A stretch of DNA of 64,000 nt from Porphyrobacter sp. (GTDB lineage Bacteria; Pseudomonadota; Alphaproteobacteria; Sphingomonadales; Sphingomonadaceae). A model generated the notes under the pieces. The model made no database searches. It was not told the DNA's origin and saw nothing but the letters and a program-made list of their open reading frames with translations. Location of the stretch: positions 45,055-109,054 of the forward strand of contig WGLN01000003.1 of NCBI GenBank assembly GCA_016125555.1. The letters run 5' to 3'. A program made the position numbers and the translations under genes. Of the stretch, positions 29,680 to 40,232 are shown one piece after another; the stretch's first letter is position 1, and each line of letters opens with the position of its first letter.

Positions 29680-30495
29680 CTACTTCTGGCAGGCAGGGCA
29701 GAACCAGGTGCTGCGTCCGCCCTGCGCGATGCGGCGGATCGTGCCCCCGTCGGCGCGGCGGCAGGGTTCGCCCTCGCGTCCGTAGACATCGAAGCTGCTG
29801 GCGAAGTAGCCGAGCTCGCCGTCGGGGCGGGCATAGTCGCGCAAGGTCGAACCGCCGTCGCGAATCGAGGCCTCAAGCACGTCGCGGATCGCGGGCACCA
29901 GGCGGGCGAGTTGCGGGCCGGTGACCTTGCCGGCGGGTTTCGTCGGACGGATCCGCGCACGCCACAGCGCCTCGCAGACATAGATATTGCCAAGACCCGC
30001 CACGATCCGCTGGTCGAGCAGCGCCAGCTTGATCGACACCGCCTTGCCCGCGAGCGCCGCCTTGAGATGCGCCGCCGTCAGCCCCGGCCCCAATGGCTCC
30101 GGGCCGAGCGCGGCGAATTGCGGCCACGCATCGAGCGCCGCGGTGCCGACGAGATCGACCGAACCGAAGCGTCGCGGATCGCACAGCGCGAAGCGGTGCC
30201 GCGCCGTCTCGAGCAGCAGGTGATCATGGGTGTCGGGCACCTCCGGGTCGATCCGCCAGCGTCCGCTCATCCCGAGGTGGAAGATCATCGTCGCCCCGCG
30301 GTCGAGGTGCACGAGGCCGTATTTGGCGCGCCGCGACAGGCCGGTCACCGTCGCGCCCGTCAGCACCTGCACGAGGTCGGCGGGGAAGGGCCGCCTGAGG
30401 TCGGCACGGTTGAGCGCGACGCGGGTGATCCGCTCGCCTTCCAGGAACCGGGCGAGCCCCCGGACGGTTGTTTCGACTTCGGGCAATTCGGGCAT
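29680..30495 (-). CDS. mutM: Formamidopyrimidine-DNA glycosylase
   Basis: [31 protein letters not shown]-terminal zinc finger [27 protein letters not shown]. Confidence 0.97.
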   Translation of the reverse strand: MPELPEVETTVRGLARFLEGERITRVALNRADLRRPFPADLVQVLTGATVTGLSRRAKYGLVHLDRGATMIFHLGMSGRWRIDPEVPDTHDHLLLETARHRFALCDPRRFGSVDLVGTAALDAWPQFAALGPEPLGPGLTAAHLKAALAGKAVSIKLALLDQRIVAGLGNIYVCEALWRARIRPTKPAGKVTGPQLARLVPAIRDVLEASIRDGGSTLRDYARPDGELGYFASSFDVYGREGEPCRRADGGTIRRIAQGGRSTWFCPACQK

Positions 30496-30552
30496 GGCCC
30501 CGCGCCTGTAACACCCTTTGCCTTGGCGGCAATTCCTTCTAGGGAACCGGGC

Positions 30553-31308
30553 ATGAGCGAAACCACCGACGACACCGTTTCCTTCGGCTACCAGGAGGTC
30601 ACTCCGCAGGAGAAGACCCGCAAGGTCGGCGAGGTCTTCTCCAGCGTCGCGCGCAAGTACGACATCATGAACGACGCCATGTCGGGCGGGATGCACCGGC
30701 TGTGGAAGGACCGCTTCGTGAAGCGGGTGAAGCCGCAGCCGGGCGAGCAGATCCTCGACATGGCGGGCGGCACGGGGGACATCGCCTTCCGCATGGCGGA
30801 GCGCGGCGCACACATCACCGTGGCCGACATCAACCAGGACATGCTCGACGTGGGCGCCGAGCGCGCGCTCGAGCGCGGGTTTTCCGAAGAGGACGGCAGC
30901 CTCGTCTTCACGCGCCAGAACGCCGAGGAAGTCAGCTTCGCCTCCGGCACTTTCGATGCCTACACCATCGCTTTCGGCATCCGCAACGTCACGCATATCG
31001 ACCGCGCCTTGGCCGAGGCGCTGCGGGTGCTCAAGCCGGGCGGCCGGTTCTTCTGCCTCGAGTTCTCGAGCGTCGAGTGGTCCGGCCTCAGGGAAGCCTA
31101 CGACCTCTATTCGGAACACCTTCTGCCGCGGATGGGACAGGCGATTGCCGGGGACGCGGATTCCTACCGCTACCTCGCCGAATCGATCCGCCGCTTCCCG
31201 CCGATGCCCGCCTTCGAGGCGATGATCCGCAAGGCGGGCTTTGCCAACACCCGGGTCGAGCCGATCATGGGCGGGCTCGTCGCAATCCATTCGGGGTGGA
31301 AGATATAG
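30553..31308 (+). CDS. ubiE: Demethylmenaquinone/ubiquinone methyltransferase UbiE
   Basis: YDIMNDAMSGGMHRLWKDRFV, ILDMAGGTGDIAFRM, FGIRNVTHIDRAL. Confidence 0.96.
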   Translation: MSETTDDTVSFGYQEVTPQEKTRKVGEVFSSVARKYDIMNDAMSGGMHRLWKDRFVKRVKPQPGEQILDMAGGTGDIAFRMAERGAHITVADINQDMLDVGAERALERGFSEEDGSLVFTRQNAEEVSFASGTFDAYTIAFGIRNVTHIDRALAEALRVLKPGGRFFCLEFSSVEWSGLREAYDLYSEHLLPRMGQAIAGDADSYRYLAESIRRFPPMPAFEAMIRKAGFANTRVEPIMGGLVAIHSGWKI

Positions 31309-31312
31309 GCCG

Positions 31313-32875
31313 GTGCCCTCTCCCGCGATTCACCTGATCCGCCTCGCCCGCTGGGGCGTGACGCTCGCCCGGCGCCGCGCACTGGTGGGGATCGAACTCG
31401 ACCCCAATGCCCCCGCGACCTTGCGCCGGCTGGTCAGGCTGGCGCGCCTCGCGACGCTCACCGGCCAGAACGGTCCGCGCGACTACGCCGGGGCGTTCCG
31501 CGCGATCGGCCCGGCCGCGATCAAGCTGGGCCAGAGCCTCGCCACCCGTCCCGACCTGGTCGGCGAGGAGGCGGCTGGCAACCTGTTGAGCCTGCAGGAC
31601 TCGCTCCCGCCCGTGCCCTTCGGCGAAATCCGCGCGGCGATCGAATCGAGCTTCGGCCAGTCGATCGAGAACCTCTTCGCCACCATCGATCCCGAGCCGG
31701 TCGGCGCGGCGAGCATCGCGCAGGTGCACCGCGCGGTCACCACCGACGGCCGCGAGGTCGCGGTCAAGGTGCTGCGCCCTGGAATCCGCGAGAAGTTCGC
31801 GCAGGACCTGCGCACCTACGAATGGGCCGCCGCCCATGTCGAGGCGATGGGCGGCGAGGCCTCGCGCCTGCGCCCTCGCCTGACCATCGCGAACTTCAAG
31901 CGCTGGACCAATTCCGAACTCGACCTGCGGCGCGAGGCGGCTTCCGCCAGCGAACTCGCCGAGCAGATGGCGGGCGTGCCCGGTTACCGCATCCCCGCGA
32001 TCGACTGGGACCGCACCAACGGGCGGGTCATGACTGTCGAATGGATCGACGGGATCAAGATCAGCCGGGTCGAGGAGCTGCGCGCCAAGGGACATGACCT
32101 TGCCGCCATCGCCGAGCGCCTCGTCATCAGCTTCCTGACCCAGGCGATCAGCGCGGGCTTCTTCCATGCCGACATGCACCAGGGCAACCTGTTCATCGAG
32201 GACGACGGCACCATCGTCGCCATCGACTTCGGGATCATGGGCCGGATCGATCGCCGCGCGCGGCAATGGCTGGCGGAGATCCTCTACGGGCTGACCACGG
32301 GCAATTACCAGCGCGTCGCTGAAATCCATTTCGAGGCGCAATACGTGCCCTCCTACCATTCGGTCGGCGAATTCGCGACCGCGCTGCGCGCCGTGGGCGA
32401 GCCGATGCGCGGCAAGCCGGTGAAGGAACTGTCGGTCGGCCAGATGCTCGACGGGCTCTTCGCCATCACCCGCGACTTCGACATGCAGACCCAGCCGCAC
32501 CTGCTGCTGCTGCAGAAGACGATGGTGATGGTCGAGGGCATCGCCACCCAGCTCAATCCCGACATCAACATGTGGGACACCGCCGCGCCCTATGTGCGTT
32601 CGTGGATTCGCGACGAACTGGGCCCGGAAGCCGCGCTCGCCGAGCGGATCAAGGAGGACACGGAGACCCTGCTGCGCCTGCCGGGCCTTGTCCGCCGGCT
32701 CGAGGAGAAGTTTCCGCCCAAGGGCGGTGCGCCCGAGCCGCCGCCGCTGCCTGACATCCGCCTGATCACCGAGCGCCGGGACCGGGAAGGCGCGGGCTGG
32801 CTCGGCTACATCCTGTCCGCGGCGGTCGGAGGGGCGCTCGTCTGGGGTGCGGCGGCACTCGGCTGGCTGGGATGA
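31313..32875 (+). CDS. ubiB: Ubiquinone biosynthesis kinase-like protein UbiB
   Basis: GTG start; GPAAIKLGQSLATRPDLV, ASIAQVHRAVTTDGREVAVKVLRPGI, FHADMHQGNLFIEDDGTIVAIDFGIMGRI. Confidence 0.95.
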   Translation: MPSPAIHLIRLARWGVTLARRRALVGIELDPNAPATLRRLVRLARLATLTGQNGPRDYAGAFRAIGPAAIKLGQSLATRPDLVGEEAAGNLLSLQDSLPPVPFGEIRAAIESSFGQSIENLFATIDPEPVGAASIAQVHRAVTTDGREVAVKVLRPGIREKFAQDLRTYEWAAAHVEAMGGEASRLRPRLTIANFKRWTNSELDLRREAASASELAEQMAGVPGYRIPAIDWDRTNGRVMTVEWIDGIKISRVEELRAKGHDLAAIAERLVISFLTQAISAGFFHADMHQGNLFIEDDGTIVAIDFGIMGRIDRRARQWLAEILYGLTTGNYQRVAEIHFEAQYVPSYHSVGEFATALRAVGEPMRGKPVKELSVGQMLDGLFAITRDFDMQTQPHLLLLQKTMVMVEGIATQLNPDINMWDTAAPYVRSWIRDELGPEAALAERIKEDTETLLRLPGLVRRLEEKFPPKGGAPEPPPLPDIRLITERRDREGAGWLGYILSAAVGGALVWGAAALGWLG

Positions 32876-32884
32876 TTCGAAAGC

Positions 32885-32910
32885 GATTGCGCGTTCGTAA
32901 GCGCAATCTT
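32885..32910 (+). terminator. Possible terminator downstream of ubiB
   Basis: GATTGCGC-GTTCGTAA-GCGCAATC stem followed by TT; weak U-tract. Confidence 0.35.
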
Positions 32911-33068
32911 AACCACGGCGCGACAAACCTGCGCGCCAGCATTCCGCCGGTGCCGCTTGGCGCGGCCCGGTTGCGCGACTATCAAGGACGGCCGACGGCA
33001 CTTGTAGCTGCGGCTTGGGAGTTTTTCGGACCGATGGCGAGGATCGGCAGGCACGGCGAGGCACGGCG

Positions 33069-34706
33069 ATGACGGGCAGGTTCCCGCGCATCCTGCTGGT
33101 CGTGGGCGGCGGAATCGCGGCCTACAAGGCCTGCGAGCTGGTGCGCCTGATCCGCAAGGGCGGGGGCGATGTCACCTGCGTGCTCACCAAGGGGGGGCAG
33201 CAATTCGTCACGCCGCTGGCGCTGGCCGCGCTGTCCGAGAATCAGGTCTACACCAACCTCTTCGACCTCAAGAACGAGGCCGAGATGGGGCACATCCAGC
33301 TCAGCCGCGAAGCCGATCTGGTGGTCGTCTGCCCGGCGACCGCCGACCTCCTCGCCAAGATGGCGAGCGGGATCGCCGACGATCTGGCCACCACGCTGAT
33401 CCTCGCCACCGACAAGCCGGTGATGGCCGTTCCCGCGATGAACGTGCGGATGTGGGAGCACGAGGCAACCAGGCGCAACGTCGCGCTGCTTTCGGCGGCG
33501 GGCGTGAGAGTGCTCAACCCGGACGAGGGGCCGATGGCCTGCGGCGAGTTCGGCTATGGTCGCCTGCCCGAGCCCGAGGCGATCTGGCGCGCGATCGCCG
33601 AACAGTGCGGGATCGAGCTGCCCGAGGAAGCGGCCCCGCAGGCGATTCCGGTCGAGGCGATCGAGCCGGAGGACGAGGAAGCGGAGGACACCGTTCCCAC
33701 CAGCGGCCTCGGCGGTCTGCTCGCGCGGATCATTCCGCGCTCCACCGCGAAGCGCAGTCACGAGGAAATCGAGGCCGAATACGAGGGCCTGCCCGCGCCG
33801 GAGGAGAGCGAGCTGCCCCCGGCCGAAGAGGAGGCCGCGCCCGACTTCGCGCCCGATCTCGGCGGACCGCTGCTGGCGCGGAAGGGCAAGGCCAACTCCG
33901 CGCCGCCGATCGATGCCGCCGCGCTCAATCACGAGTTCGATCCGCGCAAGAGCGCGCCCGAAGTGCTCGCCCCCGCCGTGCCCGACGACATCGAGGCATT
34001 GCTCGGCGACGTGCCCGAGGGTGCAGATTTCGAACTCCCCGCCGATCACCGGCCGCTCGCCGGGCGCCACGTGCTCGTCACCGCCGGCCCGACCTGGGAA
34101 GCGATCGACCCGGTGCGCTACATCGCCAACCGCTCGAGCGGGAAGCAGGGCTTCGCGATCGCCGCCGCCGCCGCCGCGCTGGGCGCCAAGGTGACGCTGG
34201 TCGCCGGGCCCGTCGCGCTGCGGACCCCGGCCGGGGTCAAGCGCATCGATGTCGAGAGCGCCGAGGACATGGGCAAGGCGGTCAAGGCGGCGCTGCCCGC
34301 CGATGTCGCGGTGATGGTCGCCGCGGTCGCCGACTGGCGCCCCAAGGAGTATCGCGGCGAGAAGATCAAGAAGCGCGGCTCGGCGCCGCCCGCGCTGATG
34401 CTGGCCGAGAACCCCGACATCCTCACCAATGTGTCCGCCGGGGCCAAGCGCCCCGAACTGGTGATCGGCTTCGCCGCCGAGACCGAGAACGTGATCGAGC
34501 ACGCCAAGCAGAAGCGCAAGCGCAAGGGTGCGGACTGGATCGTCGCCAACGACGTTTCGGGCGACGTGATGGGCGGTGACCGGAATCGCGTCCACATCGT
34601 CAGCGCCGAAGGGGTCGAAAGCCTCGATGACATGCCCAAGAGCGCGGTCGCGATGGCACTTGCCGAACGCATCGCGGCGAGCCTGAGGGCCGAGGCCGCG
34701 GAGTGA
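33069..34706 (+). CDS. coaBC: Bifunctional phosphopantothenoylcysteine decarboxylase/phosphopantothenate-cysteine ligase
   Basis: Coa[48 protein letters not shown]; Coa[32 protein letters not shown]; separated by a long acidic linker. Confidence 0.96.
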   Translation: MTGRFPRILLVVGGGIAAYKACELVRLIRKGGGDVTCVLTKGGQQFVTPLALAALSENQVYTNLFDLKNEAEMGHIQLSREADLVVVCPATADLLAKMASGIADDLATTLILATDKPVMAVPAMNVRMWEHEATRRNVALLSAAGVRVLNPDEGPMACGEFGYGRLPEPEAIWRAIAEQCGIELPEEAAPQAIPVEAIEPEDEEAEDTVPTSGLGGLLARIIPRSTAKRSHEEIEAEYEGLPAPEESELPPAEEEAAPDFAPDLGGPLLARKGKANSAPPIDAAALNHEFDPRKSAPEVLAPAVPDDIEALLGDVPEGADFELPADHRPLAGRHVLVTAGPTWEAIDPVRYIANRSSGKQGFAIAAAAAALGAKVTLVAGPVALRTPAGVKRIDVESAEDMGKAVKAALPADVAVMVAAVADWRPKEYRGEKIKKRGSAPPALMLAENPDILTNVSAGAKRPELVIGFAAETENVIEHAKQKRKRKGADWIVANDVSGDVMGGDRNRVHIVSAEGVESLDDMPKSAVAMALAERIAASLRAEAAE

Positions 34707-35155
34707 GCGTCCGCGTCGCGGTCAAGCGCCTGCCCCACGGCGCGGGCCTGCCGCTGCCCGCCTATGCCACCGACGGCGCGGCGGGCATGGACGTGGTGAG
34801 CGCCGAGCAGGTGACAATCGCGCCCGGCGCGCGCCATGCGGTCGCGACCGGCCTCGCACTGGCGATCCCCCCGGGCTACGAGATTCAGGTGCGCCCGCGC
34901 TCGGGGCTGGCGCTCAAGCACGGCATTAGCGTGCCCAACACCCCCGGCACCATCGACAGCGATTATCGCGGCGAGCTCAAGGTGATCCTGATCAACCTCG
35001 GCACCGATCCTTTCGCAATCGCTCGCGGCGACCGCATCGCCCAGCTGGTGCTGGCACCGGTCGTGCAGGCGAGGTGGGACGAGGTCGCGGAACTGGACTC
35101 GACCGAGCGGGGCGAGGGCGGCTTCGGTTCGACCGGGAGGCACGCAAAGCTCTGA
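34703..35155 (+). CDS. dut: dUTP diphosphatase
   Basis: GTG start; [53 protein letters not shown]. Confidence 0.97.
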   Translation: MSVRVAVKRLPHGAGLPLPAYATDGAAGMDVVSAEQVTIAPGARHAVATGLALAIPPGYEIQVRPRSGLALKHGISVPNTPGTIDSDYRGELKVILINLGTDPFAIARGDRIAQLVLAPVVQARWDEVAELDSTERGEGGFGSTGRHAKL

Positions 35156-35167
35156 ACGCCGGACACG

Positions 35168-35198
35168 AAAAAGGCGGCGCCGATCCCCTGGCGCCGCC
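35168..35198 (-). terminator. Intrinsic terminator, possibly bidirectional
   Basis: AAAAA GGCGGCGCC-GATCCCCT-GGCGCCGCC; U-tract on the minus strand. Confidence 0.7.
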
Positions 35199-35242
35199 TC
35201 TCTGTTCCCGTCCAAGGGTCTGTTGAAGACCGATCTACACGA

Positions 35243-35890
35243 TCAGTCGGCGTCGCGCACGGTCTTTTCGTCGTCGCGGATGGTAATGCGCAGGGTTTCG
35301 CCCGAGTGGCCGGGGAAATCGGTGAACATCGCATCGACGAGGTTGGGCACGAGCCGCGGCAGGCGATTGGTGCGCGAGACCGCCTCGGCCTTGCCTTCGA
35401 ACAGGCGCTGGCCATCGGCCGCACGGTCGATCTTGAGATCGATATTGCTGGTGTAGACGGTGTAGCTGCGCACGTCCGGGCCGCCGAGCCACGGATCGTA
35501 GAGACCGTAGCCCCAGGCGCCGAAGGCACCGCCCCACGGACCCCAGCGACCCCACGGACCGAAGCCGGCGGCGCCGGTGTAGTCGGTGCGCACGCGCTCG
35601 CGGCCATTGTCGACGCCGTAGTCGAAGCGCACCAGCAGGTCGGCACTTTCGGGCGAAGCGGCACGGACATAGCCGAGCTGCTCCATCTCGGCGGCGACGT
35701 CCTTCGCGTAGGTGGCAAACTCCAAGCCGCCGGCGAGTTTGGGATCCTCCGCCACCACGGCGAAGGTCTGGCCCTGCGGGGCCGGCATCGGCACGGCGAA
35801 GCGCGAGACGTCGGCCTGGAACGGAGTCGCGCAGGCCGCGAGGCTCGCAGCGAGGGCGATGGACAGCCCGATACGGGCGAGGGATTTCAT
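35243..35890 (-). CDS. DUF4136 domain-containing lipoprotein
   Basis: Lipobox LAAC; LGYVRAASPESADLLVRFDYG, Trp/Gly-rich WGRWGPWGGAFGAWGYGLYDPW. Confidence 0.8.
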   Translation of the reverse strand: MKSLARIGLSIALAASLAACATPFQADVSRFAVPMPAPQGQTFAVVAEDPKLAGGLEFATYAKDVAAEMEQLGYVRAASPESADLLVRFDYGVDNGRERVRTDYTGAAGFGPWGRWGPWGGAFGAWGYGLYDPWLGGPDVRSYTVYTSNIDLKIDRAADGQRLFEGKAEAVSRTNRLPRLVPNLVDAMFTDFPGHSGETLRITIRDDEKTVRDAD

Positions 35891-36046
35891 CGAAAACATC
35901 GGCACATTCATGACACAACCCTTGGTTTGCCGCCAGCGCGAAGTGGCGCCGGGCGGTTCTCTATGAGCGCCGATCTAGCCTTTCGGGCATGAACGGGGAT
36001 TGAATGTTCGCCTTGTGTCCCGGTCTTCCCGCTGCGTGCCTGGCGC

Positions 36047-37063
36047 TCAGTGCCGCACCAGGCCGAGCGCCCGGTAGGCGGCATCGAGAGTCGGCATCCC
36101 GCGCTTGCGGGCCCTGGCAGCACCGCGCGCGAGGATCGCGTCCAGCGCCTCGCGGTCGTCCTTCAGGGCCACGAAGCGTTCGCGGATCGGGCCCAAGGTT
36201 TCCACCAGCAATTCGCCGAGCGCCGGCTTGAAGGCGCCGAAGCCCTGCCCGCCGAACGCGGCGAGCACCGCCGCCGGCTCCTGGCCGGCGAGCGCGGCGT
36301 AGATGCCGACGAGATTGGCCGCCTCGGGCCGGGCTGCGAGCCCGGCGACCTCGGAGGGCAGCGGCTCTGGGTCGGTCTTGGCCTTCCTGACCTTCTGCAT
36401 CACGGTGTCGGCATCGTCGGCGAGGTTGATGCGGCTCATCTCCGAAGGATCGGACTTGCTCATCTTGGCGCTGCCGTCGCGCAGGCTCATGATCCGCGCC
36501 GCCTCGCCGGGGATGATCGGCTCGGGCAGGGTGAAGACCGGGGCATCCTCGGGGCAGAAGTCGTTGTTGAACTTCTGCGCGATGTCGCGGGCTAGCTCGA
36601 GATGCTGCTTCTGGTCCTCGCCCACCGGCACGTGGGTGGCCTGATAGAGCAGCACGTCGGCGGCCTGCAGCACGGGGTAGGTGAAGAGCGCAACCGACTG
36701 CCCCTCGCGGTTCTTGCCGGCCTTGTCCTTCCACTGGGTCATGCGGTTCAGCCAGCCCATGCGCGCTGTGCCGTTGAGGAGCCATTGCAACTCGGCGTGC
36801 TGGGGAACCTGCGCCTGGTTGAACAGCACCGAGCGGTCAGGATCGATCCCGCAGGCGACCAGCGCCGCGGTCATCTCGAGCGTCGCAGCCCGCAGCGCAG
36901 CCGGATCGTGCGGCTGCGAGAGGGCGTGGAGATCGGCGAGGAAGAAGAGGCATTCCGAACCCTCTTCGAGCGCGTCCTGCATCCGCACCCAGTTGCGGAT
37001 CGCGCCGAGATAATTGCCAAGATGAAGATTGCCGGTGGGCTGGATGCCGGAAACGACGCGCAT
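36047..37063 (-). CDS. trpS: Tryptophanyl-tRNA synthetase
   Basis: [44 protein letters not shown]. Confidence 0.97.
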   Translation of the reverse strand: MRVVSGIQPTGNLHLGNYLGAIRNWVRMQDALEEGSECLFFLADLHALSQPHDPAALRAATLEMTAALVACGIDPDRSVLFNQAQVPQHAELQWLLNGTARMGWLNRMTQWKDKAGKNREGQSVALFTYPVLQAADVLLYQATHVPVGEDQKQHLELARDIAQKFNNDFCPEDAPVFTLPEPIIPGEAARIMSLRDGSAKMSKSDPSEMSRINLADDADTVMQKVRKAKTDPEPLPSEVAGLAARPEAANLVGIYAALAGQEPAAVLAAFGGQGFGAFKPALGELLVETLGPIRERFVALKDDREALDAILARGAARARKRGMPTLDAAYRALGLVRH

Positions 37064-37087
37064 GGATGTGAGACTCTCGAAACGGGT

Positions 37088-38683
37088 TCAGGCGGCGGGC
37101 GTGTCGCTCGCCGGTCGCCTGCGCCGTAGCTGGGTGAGGAGGTCCTTGTCGAGGGCGCCGAGCACGAAGGCGCTGCCGAAGAACACGATCGCCCCTGCCG
37201 CGATCAGCACGGCGAGCGACCACACCCGATGATACCATGCGCCGCCGTGCCAGAACGGCTCGAGCGCGGGGGTGAGGAACCACAAGGCCGCGCCCATCGC
37301 CGCGGTTGCCACCACTTGCCGCGCGACCTTGCCCGCGAGCGGCGCGGTGAGGTGGAACCAGCCGCGCAGGTGCAGGATCGTCACCAGCGTTACGACATTG
37401 AGCGTCGCGGTGGTCGCGGTTGCCGCTGCCAGTCCGACGATGCCGAAGCGCGGCACCACGTAGAAGTTGAGCGCGATGTTCACGACCAGCGCGCCTGCCG
37501 CGACGAGGACCGGGGTGCGGGTGTCCTCGCGGCTGAAGAAGGCCGGCTGGAACACCTTGACCAGCACGTAGGCGGGCAGGCCCGCGACCAGCGCGATCAC
37601 GATCCGTCCCATCAGCGCGGTGTCCGCGGCGGTCATCTTGCCGCCTTGGAAGATGCCCGTGGTGAAGGCCTCGGCGCAGATCGCGAGCGCGACCGCGCAG
37701 GGCAGGCACAGCAGCATCGCGATCTCAACCGCGTTGGTCTGAAGCCGCTGCGCCTCGGCGGCATTGCCCGACTGGATGTGGCGCGCCAGCATCGGCAGGA
37801 TCGCGGTGCCCAGCGCAATGCCGAACACCCCGAGCGGCATCTGGTTCAGCCGGTCGGCGAACTTGAGCAGGGTCAGCGAGCCCTGCGGAAGGCTGGTGGC
37901 GAAGAAGGTGTCGACCAGTTGGCTGATCTGGTAGATGCCCGCCCCGAAGGTCGCCGGCAGGATCAGCCAGCCGAGCCGCTTCACGTCCGGCGAGATGCCC
38001 GGCATGGTCAGCCTGAGGCGCACGCCCGCCCGGCGGGTCGCCCATGCCATGTAGGCGAGCTGCGCTATGCCCGCGAGCGCCAGCGCGATCGCCTGGGCAT
38101 AGGCGACCGTCACGTCGCCACCGCCGAACCGGTCGCGCAGCAGCGCGCCCGCGACGATCCCGGCGATCAGCACCAGGTTGAGCAGAACCGGCACGAAGGC
38201 CCCCGGCGCGAAGCGGCTGCGCGCGTTGAGCACGCCCGAGAGCATCGCCACAAGGCTGACCAGCGCGAGATAGGGGAAGGTGATCTGCGAGAGGCTCACC
38301 GACAATTCGAACTTGCCGGGCACCGCCTGGTACTCGCGCGCCAGCAGCCAGACGATGCCCGGCATCCCCAGCATGCACAGCGCCGAAAAGCCGAGCAGCA
38401 CCCAGACGAAGATACTGAGCACGTCGTTGGCGAAGCGGTCCGCCGCCGCCTCGCCATCCGCTCCCGACAGGGCGCGGGTGTACATCGGCACGAAGGCGAC
38501 GCTGAACGCGCCCTCGGCGAACAGGCGGCGGAAGGTGTTGGGCAGCGTGAAGGCGAGCTGCCAGGCGTCCGCCGCCAGCCCTGCGCCGAGGACGCGCGCG
38601 AGCAGCATGTCGCGCGCGAAGCCGAAGATGCGGCTCAGCAGCGTCAGGCTGCCGATCGTGCCGACATTGCGAACGAGGCTCAT
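37088..38683 (-). CDS. murJ: Lipid II flippase MurJ
   Basis: MSLVRNVGTIGSLTLLSRIFGFARDMLLARVLGAG, FRRLFAEGAFSVAFVP, polytopic. Confidence 0.96.
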   Translation of the reverse strand: MSLVRNVGTIGSLTLLSRIFGFARDMLLARVLGAGLAADAWQLAFTLPNTFRRLFAEGAFSVAFVPMYTRALSGADGEAAADRFANDVLSIFVWVLLGFSALCMLGMPGIVWLLAREYQAVPGKFELSVSLSQITFPYLALVSLVAMLSGVLNARSRFAPGAFVPVLLNLVLIAGIVAGALLRDRFGGGDVTVAYAQAIALALAGIAQLAYMAWATRRAGVRLRLTMPGISPDVKRLGWLILPATFGAGIYQISQLVDTFFATSLPQGSLTLLKFADRLNQMPLGVFGIALGTAILPMLARHIQSGNAAEAQRLQTNAVEIAMLLCLPCAVALAICAEAFTTGIFQGGKMTAADTALMGRIVIALVAGLPAYVLVKVFQPAFFSREDTRTPVLVAAGALVVNIALNFYVVPRFGIVGLAAATATTATLNVVTLVTILHLRGWFHLTAPLAGKVARQVVATAAMGAALWFLTPALEPFWHGGAWYHRVWSLAVLIAAGAIVFFGSAFVLGALDKDLLTQLRRRRPASDTPAA

Positions 38684-38712
38684 CGCCGGCTGCCCCTCGG
38701 GCCGCTTGCGGT

Positions 38713-39270
38713 TCAGGCGTTCCCGGTGACCGGCGCGATCGGATCGCCGCCCGCGGCTTCCTCGGCGCGGCGGGCCTGAAGGCGCTGCACGTAGAGCCCG
38801 TTGAAGTCGATCGGGTCGATCATCAGCGGCGGGAACCCGGCATCGCGCACCGCATCGGCGACGACCCGGCGGGCGAAGGGGAACAGCAACCGCGGCGCTT
38901 CGGCGTAAAGGAAGGCATGGGCCTGCTCCTCGGGCACGTTGCGCATCCCGACGAGCCCGCAATAGGCGAGGTCGACGATATAGGCCTTGCCGCGCTGCGA
39001 GGCGGCGGTGAGCGTGATCTTGAGGGTCACCTCGTGAACGTCCGTCCCGGCGGGTTCCGCGCCGATGTTGAACTGGACGTCGATCTGCGGCGCCTCGGCC
39101 CACTGGTAGACGTCGGGCGCATTGGGGTTCTCGACCGAAAGGTCCTTCACGTATTGCGTGATCAGGCCGATCGCGGGCTGGGTGTCGGCGCCTTTGGCCT
39201 TGGCCTCGCCATTGTCGGGGCCGTTGCCGGAATTGTCGAGATCGGTGAGCACGCCATCTTGGTCGGCCAT
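38713..39270 (-). CDS. secB: Protein-export chaperone SecB
   Basis: QYVKDLSVENPNAPDVYQW, LAYCGLVGMRNVPEEQAHAFLYAEAPRLLFPFARRVVADAVRDAGFPPLMIDPIDFNGLY. Confidence 0.97.
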   Translation of the reverse strand: MADQDGVLTDLDNSGNGPDNGEAKAKGADTQPAIGLITQYVKDLSVENPNAPDVYQWAEAPQIDVQFNIGAEPAGTDVHEVTLKITLTAASQRGKAYIVDLAYCGLVGMRNVPEEQAHAFLYAEAPRLLFPFARRVVADAVRDAGFPPLMIDPIDFNGLYVQRLQARRAEEAAGGDPIAPVTGNA

Positions 39271-39520
39271 GGGTCTTTCGTCTTTCAAACTTGCTGACAG
39301 GGATTGCGCCGGATGCATCTGCGGTGCCGCTCCGGAAGCCTGCCCGCGCGCCTAGCAGGCGCGGGCCAACCCCGCAACTGCACGCAAGAGGCAAAGATTC
39401 GCCCCGCGTCGCAACCTATCGGACGTTGGCGAATTGTAATGAGTGCCTATTTAAGGCAGTGTGACGTTCCTTGGGTGTTCGCACGGCCCTGCGGCCGCAC
39501 GGCGCCCGCCCGCAGATCGG

Positions 39521-40183
39521 ATGTGTCTAGTGCTTGTAATCGTTCTCCTCGCCATGGTCGCCGCCTTCCTCGGCCTGCGGCTCTATTCGGTGCTCGGTCG
39601 CCGGGCCGAGCAGGAAGAGGAGTCGGTGCCGCAGCGCTTCGATTCGGAGGACAAGCCGGTCGCCACGGTGCGGCCCGCCGCCGCGGCGCCGGCGCTGCCC
39701 GCACGCCCGGCCGAGCTCGAGGGCGTGATGCCTGCGGTCGAACGCGGCATCCGGGAGATCGCCTCGGCCGACAACCGCTTCGTCCTCGGCCAGTTTCTCG
39801 AGGGCGCGCGCGGGGCTTACAAGATGGTCCTCGAGGCCTTCTGGAACGGCGATCGCGACACGCTGCGGGAGCTTTGCGACGATGATGTCTTTGCAGGCTT
39901 CGTTGCCGCCATCGAGGCGCGCGAGGCGGCGGGCGAGACGCTCGAGAACACGCTGATCCGCATCGAGGAAACCCGCATCCATTCGGCCTCGCTCGACGGG
40001 CGGATGGCGCGCATCGCGGTGCTGTTCGTGGCCGATATCGCCGCCGTCACCCGCGACAGGGACGGGCACGTCATTGCCGGCTCGCTCGACGACGCGATCG
40101 AGAGCCGCGATGTCTGGACCTTCTCGCGCAACATCGCCTCGCGCGATCCCAACTGGATGCTCGACGAAACCGACGAGGGCTGA
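39521..40183 (+). CDS. Tim44-like domain protein
   Basis: N-terminal TM; FVLGQFLEGARGAYKMVLEAFWNGDRDTLRELCDDDVFAGF; between secB and mltA. Confidence 0.9.
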   Translation: MCLVLVIVLLAMVAAFLGLRLYSVLGRRAEQEEESVPQRFDSEDKPVATVRPAAAAPALPARPAELEGVMPAVERGIREIASADNRFVLGQFLEGARGAYKMVLEAFWNGDRDTLRELCDDDVFAGFVAAIEAREAAGETLENTLIRIEETRIHSASLDGRMARIAVLFVADIAAVTRDRDGHVIAGSLDDAIESRDVWTFSRNIASRDPNWMLDETDEG

Positions 40184-40232
40184 TCGGGCCTCCGGCGCGC
40201 CGGGCGCGGGCCGGGACGAGGGGAGCGATCCG

